A DNA stretch of 9,753 bases from Desulfobacterales bacterium (GTDB lineage Bacteria > Desulfobacterota > DSM-4660 > Desulfatiglandales > B25-G16): NCBI GenBank assembly GCA_013375335.1, contig JABXJZ010000038.1:1-9753 (forward strand). The letters are read 5' to 3'. Below the pieces are notes generated by a model. That model ran no database searches. It was not told the DNA's origin and saw only the letters and a list, made by a program, of their open reading frames with translations. Both the position numbers and the translations under genes were made by a program. How positions within the stretch are numbered: position 1 is the stretch's first letter; every line of letters begins with the position of its first letter. This document shows positions 1 through 6,505 of the stretch, in pieces.

Positions 1-51
1 CCGTGTTGAAAGTCCAGAGAGGTGCTAAGATAACTTTTCATATAATCCCCT

Positions 52-100
52 TTGACAGCCAAGTCTATTTTTCTTAATGAGACTTTAGTCCTTTATTAAG
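52..100 (+). promoter_or_regulatory. Possible dnaA promoter and operator-like dyad
   Basis: A perfect -35 hexamer TTGACA lies at 52-57. The -10 partners at the right distance (TTAATG at 74-79 or TAATGA at 75-80) are weak. Overlapping them is a nested dyad: CTTAAT at 73-78 pairs with ATTAAG at 95-100, and GACT at 81-84 pairs with AGTC at 87-90. A dyad over the -10 region would suit repressor binding, but no regulator can be named. A TATAAT at 41-46 lacks a -35 partner. This is a guess from motif matching; the 133 bp before dnaA holds no gene that I can support. Confidence 0.3.
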
Positions 101-133
101 ATAGGGACACCTTCCAAAAATCGGGGCTAAGAG

Positions 134-1489
134 ATGGAAGCAGTGTGGAATCAAGTGAAAGGGCTCCTCAAAGAAGAATTGGATGAAACGAGCTACTCTC
201 TATGGGTAAGGCCATTGAAATTCCTCAGTTCAGCTCAAAATGCAATCTGCCTTGGCTGTCCTAACAAATTCTCCCGAGACTGGGTACAAAAAAACTACGC
301 CCCACTCTTTCACAGGAAGCTTTCCGAGGCCGGCCATAATGGCCATAAACTAATTCTCAAGGTCTTATCAAATCGGCAGGTACCGAGGCTCTTGCCACGT
401 GGAGGGAATGGTCATGGAACACAATTAACCATTCCGAATATGCCTAGAAGGGTTAGGGCCGGTGAGAAGTATTTGAATGCACGGTTTACCTTTGACAACT
501 TCGTGGTCGGTGAGTGCAATGAGTTCGCATACTCAGTCTCCAAGGCATTAGCCAATAGCCCTTATTGCCCTTTCAGCTCCCTGTTTTTACTCGCCGAAAC
601 TGGTTTGGGGAAAAGCCATTTAATCCAGGCTGCTGGCAACACAATTGTCCAGAAAAGGCCGACGGCACGAGTGCTCTATGTCACCACGGAGGACTTTACC
701 AATGAGATGATATACGCATTACGCAATGATCTCATCGACCAATTTAAAGATAAGTACCGCAAGTCGTGCGATGTGCTTCTCTTGGAGGAATTGCATTTCC
801 TCGGCGGTAAGGAAAAGATACAGATTGAGCTCGGCTATACACTTGACTCTTTGTTTAATGAAGAAAAAGTGGTTATATTCACCAGCCCCCTTGCGCCTGA
901 GGAGATTCCAGGCATGAAGAAGATGCTTCGCTCCAGGCTTACCTCCGGGGTCATCACCAGCATTGAGAGGCCTGGGTTTCATACCAGGCTCCGGATCTTG
1001 CAACAGAAGGCTCGCGAGCGAAATGTCTCCCTCCCTGAAGAGATAGCCCGCTTCCTGGCTGAAAACGTGACCCAGGATGTGCGGCAGCTCGAGGGGATTC
1101 TTGCCTCCCTTGAGGCGATCTCCTTTTACCTAAAAAGGGAAATCAACATGGATCTGGCTCAAGAGACCGTGAAACGAATACTGCCTGCTAAGCATCGTAC
1201 AGCGGTCGAGGATATTCAGAAAATAGTCTGCAAATATTTTAAGACTGACACCGAGGCGCTTGCATCAAGGAGCAGAAAGAAGATCATTTCCCACCCAAGA
1301 AGCATCGCCATCTACCTCTGCCGCAGATACACGGATAGATCACTGGAATCGATTGGTCGCTCCTTCAACCGAAACCATGCGACAATCCTGTATGACTGCG
1401 AAAAAGTGAAAGGGAACATAGAAATTGACGAGAGCATGAGAAGGGAGGTAGAATTCCTGTGTCGACAGATCGAAGATAGGATTGCATGA
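134..1489 (+). CDS. dnaA: Chromosomal replication initiator DnaA, atypical
   Basis: DnaA is the AAA+ ATPase that binds oriC and opens the duplex to load the replicative helicase. The 451 residues show the full four-domain layout: domain I (about 1-80, with the W24-V-R-P-L element), a short linker (about 82-110), an AAA+ core (about 115-350) and a helix-turn-helix domain IV (about 357-451). Walker A is A154-E-T-G-L-G-K160-S161. Arginines expected for finger and sensor 2 are at 266/268 and R317 (D-V-R-Q-L-E-G). Two things are odd. Walker B reads L-L-L-E218-E219-L where most DnaA have D-D, and the recognition signature is R413-N-H-A-T417 where most have R-D-H-T-T. The ATG at 134 is the first possible start after an in-frame TAA at 128-130; the Shine-Dalgarno is weak. 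dnaN does not follow. I am confident it is a DnaA-family protein. Whether it is the main initiator or a paralogue cannot be told here. Confidence 0.95.
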   Translation: MEAVWNQVKGLLKEELDETSYSLWVRPLKFLSSAQNAICLGCPNKFSRDWVQKNYAPLFHRKLSEAGHNGHKLILKVLSNRQVPRLLPRGGNGHGTQLTIPNMPRRVRAGEKYLNARFTFDNFVVGECNEFAYSVSKALANSPYCPFSSLFLLAETGLGKSHLIQAAGNTIVQKRPTARVLYVTTEDFTNEMIYALRNDLIDQFKDKYRKSCDVLLLEELHFLGGKEKIQIELGYTLDSLFNEEKVVIFTSPLAPEEIPGMKKMLRSRLTSGVITSIERPGFHTRLRILQQKARERNVSLPEEIARFLAENVTQDVRQLEGILASLEAISFYLKREINMDLAQETVKRILPAKHRTAVEDIQKIVCKYFKTDTEALASRSRKKIISHPRSIAIYLCRRYTDRSLESIGRSFNRNHATILYDCEKVKGNIEIDESMRREVEFLCRQIEDRIA

Positions 1490-1722
1490 TAACAAAACTC
1501 CTCCGTTTGCTGCTCTTATCCTTCCTTTCTCTTCTCACCCTGTATATATTACTTCTATCGTTTCTATCCATCTCCATCGGCGTGACCAATAGTGACAGGC
1601 CTGGCTTCTGGATGCCCATATTGAGCGGCCTCTTGGTATTGTGGTTGAGCATATACATAATAAGGCTAATAGTACATATAGTCGGACAGTCTAAAGTCAA
1701 AGAGAGGTATCCCTCTGACTAA
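1486..1722 (+). CDS. Small two-helix membrane protein, unknown function
   Basis: I do not recognise a family. The 78-residue product is very hydrophobic. Residues about 4-31 form a leucine-rich first membrane helix (L-L-R-L-L-L-L-S-F-L), and about 43-67 form a second (I-L-S-G-L-L-V-L-W-L). A short loop with N35-S-D-R-P-G lies between them, and the tail is charged (K-V-K-E-R). The basic residues K4 and R7 at the N terminus suggest both ends face the cytoplasm. Its ATG overlaps the dnaA stop in an ATGA (1486-1489), with AGGA at 1478-1481 as a ribosome binding site, so it is probably translationally coupled to dnaA. Its 3' end overlaps the convergent radical SAM gene by 26 bp. The overlap and clean hydrophobic pattern argue that it is real; conservation in relatives would settle it. 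Confidence 0.6.
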   Translation: MITKLLRLLLLSFLSLLTLYILLLSFLSISIGVTNSDRPGFWMPILSGLLVLWLSIYIIRLIVHIVGQSKVKERYPSD

Positions 1723-2626
1723 ATCTCTTGCCCTGCCATGAGTCTCTATCAGCAAGGACCTTCTTGATGAGGGAGAGGGTCTCGTTTTTCCTCAGCGACC
1801 ATTCCGGGGCCACCAGTTCAGCGGGATGGGGATCTCCCGTAAGGCGCTGGATGACCATGCCAGGGGGAAGGAGCTCCAGGAAATCGCACACGAGATTTGC
1901 ATATTCCTCTTGCTTAAGGCATCTATAGCTACCTTGAAGGTATAATCTCTCCATCCTTGTGTCTTTAACAACATAGAGCAGATGGATCTTGATACCATCA
2001 ATTCCCATGCCGGCTACGGCCTTTGCCGTAGCAAGCATATGATGCCTCTCTTCAAAGGGAAGACCCAGGATCACATGGGTGCAGATATTAATCCCCCTGC
2101 TTCTCGTGAGCGCGACGGCCCTCTTAAAGCAGTTCAGATCATGGCCCCTGTTTATGAAGGCGAGTGTCCTGTCATGAATTGACTGCAGCCCGTACTCGAT
2201 CCAGATAAGATAATGCCTTGTATAGCCCTCAAGGAGCTTCAGTATGGATTCGTCTATGCAGTCCGGCCTGGTACCTATGGCCAATCCAACGATATCATCT
2301 TGTGCGAGCGCCTCCTCATATAGTCCCTTTAGCTTCTCATAGGACCCGTAGGTATTTGAAAAAGACTGAAAATATGCGATAAACTTCTGGGCCTTATATC
2401 TCTTCCTCAGGAACTCTTTGCCTTTCATTATCTGAGCGGTAATGGAAAGCCCCTTTTTCAGCGCCCCTGTACCGGACCCCCTTGAATTACAATATATGCA
2501 GCCTCCGGTTGAAATGCGGCCGTCTCTGTTCGGACAGGTAAGCCCTGCATCTAAGGATATTTTCTGGACCCTGCAGCCCAATTTGTTTCTAAAATAGGTA
2601 TTCAGATCATAGTAGCGGTCTTTCAT
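1697..2626 (-). CDS. Radical SAM protein, TIGR01212/YhcC-like
   Basis: A radical SAM enzyme that would use a 4Fe-4S cluster to cleave S-adenosylmethionine; the substrate of this family is not known to me. Numbered from the chosen start, the cluster cysteines are C31, C43 and C46 in C-P-N-R-D-G-(x6)-G-C-I-Y-C, the C-x11-C-x2-C spacing typical of the YhcC/YtqA group. It is followed by a G-S-G-T-G loop, then I-E-Y-G-L-Q-S and H-V-I-L-G-L-P-F-E further on, all familiar from these TIM-barrel proteins. At 309 residues it has the usual length. I chose the ATG at 2626 (GGA 6-8 bases upstream; homologues start close to R-Y-Y-x-L-N). The reading frame continues to a GTG at 2656, which would add 10 residues but has no visible ribosome binding site. 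It runs opposite to its neighbours and overlaps the small membrane gene by 26 bp at its 3' end. Confidence 0.88.
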   Translation of the reverse strand: MKDRYYDLNTYFRNKLGCRVQKISLDAGLTCPNRDGRISTGGCIYCNSRGSGTGALKKGLSITAQIMKGKEFLRKRYKAQKFIAYFQSFSNTYGSYEKLKGLYEEALAQDDIVGLAIGTRPDCIDESILKLLEGYTRHYLIWIEYGLQSIHDRTLAFINRGHDLNCFKRAVALTRSRGINICTHVILGLPFEERHHMLATAKAVAGMGIDGIKIHLLYVVKDTRMERLYLQGSYRCLKQEEYANLVCDFLELLPPGMVIQRLTGDPHPAELVAPEWSLRKNETLSLIKKVLADRDSWQGKRFSQRDTSL

Positions 2627-2717
2627 TCTCCATCCGCGCTGGTATTGCTTACCCACTCATCAGCGGCCAAGGAATCTTTTCATATACATTTTACCCCCAA
2701 AATTGTAAAATGTTAAC

Positions 2718-2727
2718 CCAAGCGAAT
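2718..2727. repeat. Target-site duplication, left copy
   Basis: CCAAGCGAAT directly abuts the left end of the 247-bp element, and the identical 10-mer abuts its right end at 2975-2984. A perfect 10-bp direct repeat immediately outside a pair of inverted repeats is the usual scar of transposition. Confidence 0.85.
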
Positions 2728-2748
2728 CAGGGTAACGTCATAGTCCAA
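2728..2748 (+). repeat. Left terminal inverted repeat of the element
   Basis: It starts CAGGG and shares the core ACGTCAT with the right end; including the weaker inner bases, 17 of 21 positions match. The next base inward (2749) begins the first internal palindrome arm. Confidence 0.75.
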
Positions 2749-2778
2749 GGTATGGATATCTTTTTTTGATTATGCCCT
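2749..2778 (+). repeat. Outer internal palindrome arm, left
   Basis: This 30-bp arm (starting GGTATGGATATC, then seven T, ending TTATGCCCT) is the reverse complement of 2894-2922 except for one extra A. Such near-perfect arms imply that the sequence was duplicated in inverted form or is kept under selection for pairing. Confidence 0.85.
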
Positions 2779-2799
2779 CACATAGTCTGGATTAGTAGG

Positions 2800-2817
2800 C
2801 GTTTCAAAATGGTTTAT
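2800..2817 (+). repeat. Inner internal palindrome arm, left
   Basis: CGTTTCAAAATGGTTTAT is a perfect 18-bp inverted repeat of 2854-2871. The 21-22 bp between this arm and the outer arm do not pair, so a folded transcript or extruded cruciform would have a large internal loop. Confidence 0.85.
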
Positions 2818-2829
2818 ATAGATGGAGTG

Positions 2830-2848
2830 CATGATTCTAAGAGTCATG
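2830..2848 (+). repeat. Central small hairpin of the element
   Basis: CATGATTC pairs with GAGTCATG (one T-G pair) around a TAA loop, at the middle of the element. It forms the tip of the nested palindrome. Confidence 0.6.
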
Positions 2849-2853
2849 GCGCA

Positions 2854-2871
2854 ATAAACCATTTTGAAACG
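2854..2871 (+). repeat. Inner internal palindrome arm, right
   Basis: ATAAACCATTTTGAAACG is a perfect partner of 2800-2817. It contains the TTGAAA that could act as a -35 element toward mnmG. Confidence 0.85.
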
Positions 2872-2893
2872 ACCCAGTACAGGCCTATATTAT
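2864..2893 (+). promoter_or_regulatory. Candidate sigma70 promoter for mnmG inside the element
   Basis: TTGAAA (2864-2869) is followed after 18 bp by TATTAT (2888-2893), or after 16 bp by the overlapping TATATT (2886-2891). Each hexamer matches consensus at five of six positions. It points toward mnmG, about 110 bp upstream of its start codon, so the transcript would begin within the element and carry its right palindrome arm. This is motif matching only. Confidence 0.4.
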
Positions 2894-2922
2894 AGGGCAT
2901 AACAAAAAAAGATATCCATACC
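2894..2922 (+). repeat. Outer internal palindrome arm, right
   Basis: This 29-bp arm pairs with 2749-2778 with a single one-base gap. Between it and the right terminal repeat lie about 31 bp (2923-2953) with no counterpart on the left, so the element is not symmetrical. Confidence 0.85.
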
Positions 2923-2953
2923 CACAAATGAGCTTAAAAATCAATAGGTTCGG

Positions 2954-2974
2954 TTCGACAATGACGTGGCCCTG
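2954..2974 (-). repeat. Right terminal inverted repeat of the element
   Basis: Read on the minus strand from 2974 it begins CAGGGCCACGTCATTGTC, partner of the left end. It directly touches the right copy of the 10-bp duplication. Confidence 0.75.
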
Positions 2975-2984
2975 CCAAGCGAAT
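2975..2984. repeat. Target-site duplication, right copy
   Basis: CCAAGCGAAT, identical to 2718-2727. Removing the element and one copy would join the region around 2717 directly to the sequence just before the mnmG start, giving a predicted empty site. Confidence 0.85.
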
Positions 2985-3003
2985 CCACAGATGGCATTAG
3001 CGA

Positions 3004-4887
3004 ATGAGTTCCTATCCCAAGAAATATGACATTATCGTTGTTGGGGCTGGGCATGCTGGGTGTGAAGCAGCCCTGGCCGCCGCCAGGATGGGGTGCAGTG
3101 TCCTGATTATGACCATAGACCTTGATGGAATCGCGAAGATGCCGTGCAGTCCTTCCATTGGTGGAGTAGCCAAAGGTCACTTGGTAAAGGAGATTGATGC
3201 CCTTGGTGGTGAGATGGCAAAGGTAACAGATAAGACCGCCATCCAGTACCGGACCTTGAACACCAAAAAGGGCCCGGCTGTTCAATCCACTCGCACCCAG
3301 AATGATAAGATCAGGTATCATATCGCCATGAAGGAGGCACTGGAAAAGGAGCCCAACTTCGATGTGAAGCAGGCCATGGTCGAGAGGCTGATAGTGGAAG
3401 ATGACCACGTGGTGGGGATCGAGGATCAGACAGGGTTCGGGTATCAGGCCCCAGCAGTCATCTTGGCCACGGGAACGTTTTTAAGGGGCCTGGTGCATAT
3501 CGGTTTTACCGCGATCAAGGCCGGGAGGGCCGGTGAGTTTGCCTCATACGCGCTCTCTGAAAGTCTAAGTCAGCTAGGCTTCCGCCTGGGCAGGATGAAG
3601 ACAGGCACTCCCGCACGATTAAGAAAATCAACCATAGATTTCACCAAGTTTGAGAGGCAACACGGAGACGAAAACCCCAGGCCCTTTTCCCTGTTCACCA
3701 AGAGGATGAATGCAACCCCAATACCCTGCTACATTGGCCACACCAATAAGAGGAGTCATCGGATCGTAAGGGACAATTTGGAACGCTCTGCCCTGTATGG
3801 TGGCAGGATTACCGGGGTTCCCGCCCGGTATTGTCCCTCAATAGAAGATAAGATAGTACGGTTCCCTGACAGGGACAAACACCAGATCATACTCGAACCA
3901 GAGGGGATATATACGGAGGAGATCTATGCGAGTGGCCTGGGCAATAGCCTGCCTATGGATGTACAGATCCCCTTTGTGAGATCTGTTGAGGGGCTGGAAG
4001 AGGTTGAGATAATGAGGCCGGCTTATGCAATTGAATATGATTATGTAGACCCCTTACAATTGTTTCCCACCCTTGAGACCAAGCGTATTAACGGGCTATA
4101 TATGGCCGGCCAGATCAACGGAACCAGTGGATATGAGGAGGCAGCCGCTCAGGGGTTATGGGCAGGGATCAACGCGGCCTTGAAGATTCAAAGGAGGCCA
4201 CCCTTTCTCCTCGATCGATCAGATGCATATATGGCTGTCATGGTTGATGATCTCGTTACCAGGGGGACCAATGAGCCCTACAGGATGTTTACCTCCAGGG
4301 CAGAATACAGACTACTGCTCAGAGAAGACAATGCGGGGCGGAGATTGATGGAAAAGGGCAATGAACTAGGCCTCATTGATGATGAAACGGTAAAGGACAT
4401 GAAGGAACGGCAGAAGGAGATCTCCGCGGAGATTCAGAGGGTAAAGAACACGGTCATAACTCCCTCAAAGACGGTAAATGAGTATCTTGTGAACATAGGA
4501 TCAAGCGCCCTAAGAAATGCAGCTACCTTAGATCAAATCCTTAAAAGGCCGGAATTAGGGTATCAAGATATCGCTGCCCTGGACGGGCACCCTAAAAAGG
4601 TAGATGAAGGGATTGCCCATCAAGTCGAGATTGAGATAAAATACGAGGGCTATATCCAAAGGCACCTAAGGGATGTCGAGAAGTTCAAGAATCAGGAAAA
4701 GATAAAGATCCCACCCGAGCTTGCTTATGCCAAGGTTTATGGCCTTTCCAATGAATTACGAGAGAAACTTGCCTCCGTCAAACCCGTCTCCTTAGGCCAG
4801 GCATCAAGGATACCGGGCATTACACCTGCCGCAATCTCTATCATTATGATCTATTTGAAGAAGCATGAAGCGGGTCGGGGCTTTTGA
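3004..4887 (+). CDS. mnmG: tRNA uridine-5-carboxymethylaminomethyl modification enzyme MnmG (GidA)
   Basis: MnmG works with the GTPase MnmE in the cytoplasm to install the carboxymethylaminomethyl group on wobble U34 of certain tRNAs, using FAD and a folate cofactor. The product has 627 residues, the normal length (about 629 in E. coli). The FAD-binding G14-A-G-H-A-G19 with E21 opens the protein. The two conserved cysteines are visible as C48 (M-P-C-S-P-S-I-G-G) and C277 (P-A-R-Y-C-P-S-I-E-D). P-C-Y-I-G-H-T-N and the C-terminal G-Q-A-S-R-I-P-G-I-T-P-A-A-I-S block (MnmE/tRNA-binding region) are also present. The ATG at 3004 is fixed by an in-frame TAG at 2998-3000, and no clear Shine-Dalgarno precedes it. 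A mobile element ends 29 bp upstream. The 3' end overlaps pyrG by 44 bp. The usual companion rsmG is absent. Confidence 0.98.
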   Translation: MSSYPKKYDIIVVGAGHAGCEAALAAARMGCSVLIMTIDLDGIAKMPCSPSIGGVAKGHLVKEIDALGGEMAKVTDKTAIQYRTLNTKKGPAVQSTRTQNDKIRYHIAMKEALEKEPNFDVKQAMVERLIVEDDHVVGIEDQTGFGYQAPAVILATGTFLRGLVHIGFTAIKAGRAGEFASYALSESLSQLGFRLGRMKTGTPARLRKSTIDFTKFERQHGDENPRPFSLFTKRMNATPIPCYIGHTNKRSHRIVRDNLERSALYGGRITGVPARYCPSIEDKIVRFPDRDKHQIILEPEGIYTEEIYASGLGNSLPMDVQIPFVRSVEGLEEVEIMRPAYAIEYDYVDPLQLFPTLETKRINGLYMAGQINGTSGYEEAAAQGLWAGINAALKIQRRPPFLLDRSDAYMAVMVDDLVTRGTNEPYRMFTSRAEYRLLLREDNAGRRLMEKGNELGLIDDETVKDMKERQKEISAEIQRVKNTVITPSKTVNEYLVNIGSSALRNAATLDQILKRPELGYQDIAALDGHPKKVDEGIAHQVEIEIKYEGYIQRHLRDVEKFKNQEKIKIPPELAYAKVYGLSNELREKLASVKPVSLGQASRIPGITPAAISIIMIYLKKHEAGRGF

Positions 4888-6478
4888 TCCCTTTTCTCCT
4901 CATGCAGGCCTGGACAAAGCCATAAAACAGCCGGGATGGTCGCTCCATCCTCGACTTCAACTCGGGGTGGGCCTGTGTAGCAACAAAATAGTGCAGCTTG
5001 GGAAGCTCAATAAACTCAACCAGCCTTCCGTCCCTGCTCGTTCCCGAAAAGACAAGCCCATTCTCCGTGAGGATCTTATGATACTCGGGGTTTACCTCAT
5101 ACCTATGCCTATGTCTTTCCGAGACAACAGTGGACTTGTAAAGCCTGCTCACGAGTGTTCGCTTTTTCAGAACCGCCTCATATGCCCCGAGTCTCATTGT
5201 CCCGCCCTTTTCTTTGACATCTCTTTGTTCCGGGAGAATATCCACCACAGGGAAGGGTGTATCCGGATCAAACTCAGTGCTATTGGCCCCCTTGAGCCGA
5301 CAGACGTTTCGTGCATACTCTACAACAGCCAATTGAAGCCCAAAACAAAGACCGAGAAACGGAATGTCTTCTTCCCTGGCCTTCCTAATAATCTCAATCT
5401 TCCCCTCGGTTCCCCGTGAACCGAAACCACCGGGAACAATTACTCCATCCATGCCATCCAAAATAGAGGCGTCTTCAATGTCCGTCGTCTCTATCCACTT
5501 CAGGTGTATCTTGCATCCCAGCTGGGCCGAGCAGTGATTCAGTGACTCGATAATGGAGGCATAGGAATCTCCAAGCTTGGTGTACTTCCCGCACATGGCC
5601 ACTGTTATCTCGCTTTTCGGATTCCTGATATTTTCAATAAGTTCCTTCCATTTCCGGAGGTCTGGAGGAGAGTAGATATTTAGTTTTTTGTGGAGGATTT
5701 CAGCTAATCCCTCTTTCTCAAACACAATCGGTATCTCGTAGATGTCATCCACATCGAGGCCAGTGATTACGGCCTCAGGGCTCACGTCACAGAAATTCGA
5801 GATCTTCAATCGTATCTCCTTGGTTAAAAACTCCGAGCATCTGCCGATTATAACATCGGGGAAGATTCCCCTCTGTTTTAGAAGGTTGACGCTCTGCTGC
5901 GTAGGCTTTGATTTCTGCTCATTTACTCCGTGGGGTATGGGGACATACGTCAAATGTATGTAGACGATATTCTCCCTGCCCACGTCCTCCTTCATCTGCC
6001 TCATTGCCTCGAGGAAGAGCTCGTTTTCAATATCCCCTACTGTCCCCCCTATTTCCACTATAACCAGATCAGCCAATTCTTCCTTTGCCACTTCATAGAT
6101 GTGGCTCTTAATCACATCGGTGACGTGTGGAATATATTGAACGGTCTTTCCTAAGTAATCCCCCCTCCTCTCCTTCTGCCTCACCATGTCAAATACCTTA
6201 CCCATGGTGAGGTTCCACTTAGATCGGCACCGAATACCCAGGAATCGCTCGTAGTGCCCAAAATCCATATCCACCTCTCCCCCATCATCCAGCACAAATA
6301 CCTCCCCATGTTCAAATGGATTCATCGTCCCTGGATCCACATTGAGGTAGCCGTCGCATTTGATGGGGATAATCTTGAGCTTTGAGGAAAGAAGATGGCC
6401 TGTGGAGGCAGCAGCAATTCCCTTTCCAAGCCCGGAGAGAACTCCTCCTGTTACTATTATATATTTGGTGCTAGGCAT
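4844..6478 (-). CDS. pyrG: CTP synthase, divergent synthetase domain
   Basis: PyrG makes CTP from UTP, ATP and glutamine, the last step of de novo pyrimidine nucleotide synthesis. From the chosen ATG it has 544 residues (545 in E. coli). The N-terminal synthetase domain carries S15-G-L-G-K19-G and I-K40-C-D; the C-terminal class I glutaminase has nucleophile C378 (G-L-C-F-G-L-Q) and H504-P-E506. The chosen start puts C378 next to E. coli C379. The frame runs on to an ATG at 6499 and a TTG at 6532; the TTG has GGGAGG 10 bases upstream but would add 18 unusual residues. The synthetase domain is odd for a bacterium: K-C-D-G-Y-L-N-V-D, F-V-L-D-D-G-G-E-V-D-M-D-F, E-Q-K-S-K-P-T-Q-Q-S and G-R-C-S-E stand where most bacteria have K-x-D-P-Y, V-T-D-D-G-A-E-T-D-L-D-L, E-x-K-T-K-P-T-Q-H-S and C-R-S-D. 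All catalytic features look intact. Confidence 0.96.
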   Translation of the reverse strand: MPSTKYIIVTGGVLSGLGKGIAAASTGHLLSSKLKIIPIKCDGYLNVDPGTMNPFEHGEVFVLDDGGEVDMDFGHYERFLGIRCRSKWNLTMGKVFDMVRQKERRGDYLGKTVQYIPHVTDVIKSHIYEVAKEELADLVIVEIGGTVGDIENELFLEAMRQMKEDVGRENIVYIHLTYVPIPHGVNEQKSKPTQQSVNLLKQRGIFPDVIIGRCSEFLTKEIRLKISNFCDVSPEAVITGLDVDDIYEIPIVFEKEGLAEILHKKLNIYSPPDLRKWKELIENIRNPKSEITVAMCGKYTKLGDSYASIIESLNHCSAQLGCKIHLKWIETTDIEDASILDGMDGVIVPGGFGSRGTEGKIEIIRKAREEDIPFLGLCFGLQLAVVEYARNVCRLKGANSTEFDPDTPFPVVDILPEQRDVKEKGGTMRLGAYEAVLKKRTLVSRLYKSTVVSERHRHRYEVNPEYHKILTENGLVFSGTSRDGRLVEFIELPKLHYFVATQAHPELKSRMERPSRLFYGFVQACMRRKGIKSPDPLHASSNRS

Positions 6479-6505
6479 CTTGTAGATGGGAGATCTCATG
6501 AGGAA

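Larger units (their letters stand above)
2728..2974. mobile_element. MITE-like non-coding element (247 bp) upstream of mnmG
   Basis: The left end (2728-2745, CAGGGTAACGTCATAGTC) and the reverse complement of the right end (2957-2974, CAGGGCCACGTCATTGTC) match at 15 of 18 positions. Both ends touch a perfect 10-bp direct repeat. Nested inside are two further inverted-repeat pairs (2749-2778 with 2894-2922; 2800-2817 with 2854-2871) and a small central hairpin. The element is too short for a transposase and no ORF in it looks like one, so it would have to be moved in trans. CAGGG ends with 8-10 bp duplications are, as I recall, typical of the ISAs1 family; that assignment is tentative. It lies in the divergent region between the radical SAM gene and mnmG and ends 29 bp before the mnmG start codon. 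Confidence 0.8.

Noticed and set aside
1695..1720. Dyad AGTC/AGAGG with CCTCT/GACT at the convergent gene ends, possible bidirectional terminator
   Set aside because: Stems of four and five pairs with a four-base bulge and no T run on either side; it is also within coding sequence.
2749..2922. Long palindrome read as a transcription terminator with its T7/A7 tracts
   Set aside because: On either strand the tract following the inner stem is A-rich, not T-rich, and the terminal repeats with flanking duplication explain the structure better as a mobile element.
2657..3003. Possible oriC beside mnmG and near dnaA
   Set aside because: The gene context is suggestive, since origins often lie by these genes, but the closest box-like sequence (GAATCCACA at 2981-2989) matches only seven of nine bases, there is no cluster, and most of the region is accounted for by the mobile element.
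2941..3408. 155-codon minus-strand ORF overlapping the mnmG start
   Set aside because: It mirrors the highly conserved MnmG N terminus and has no recognisable protein features.
4865..5419. 184-codon plus-strand ORF opposite pyrG
   Set aside because: Shadow of the pyrG glutaminase domain, which has clear catalytic motifs on the other strand.
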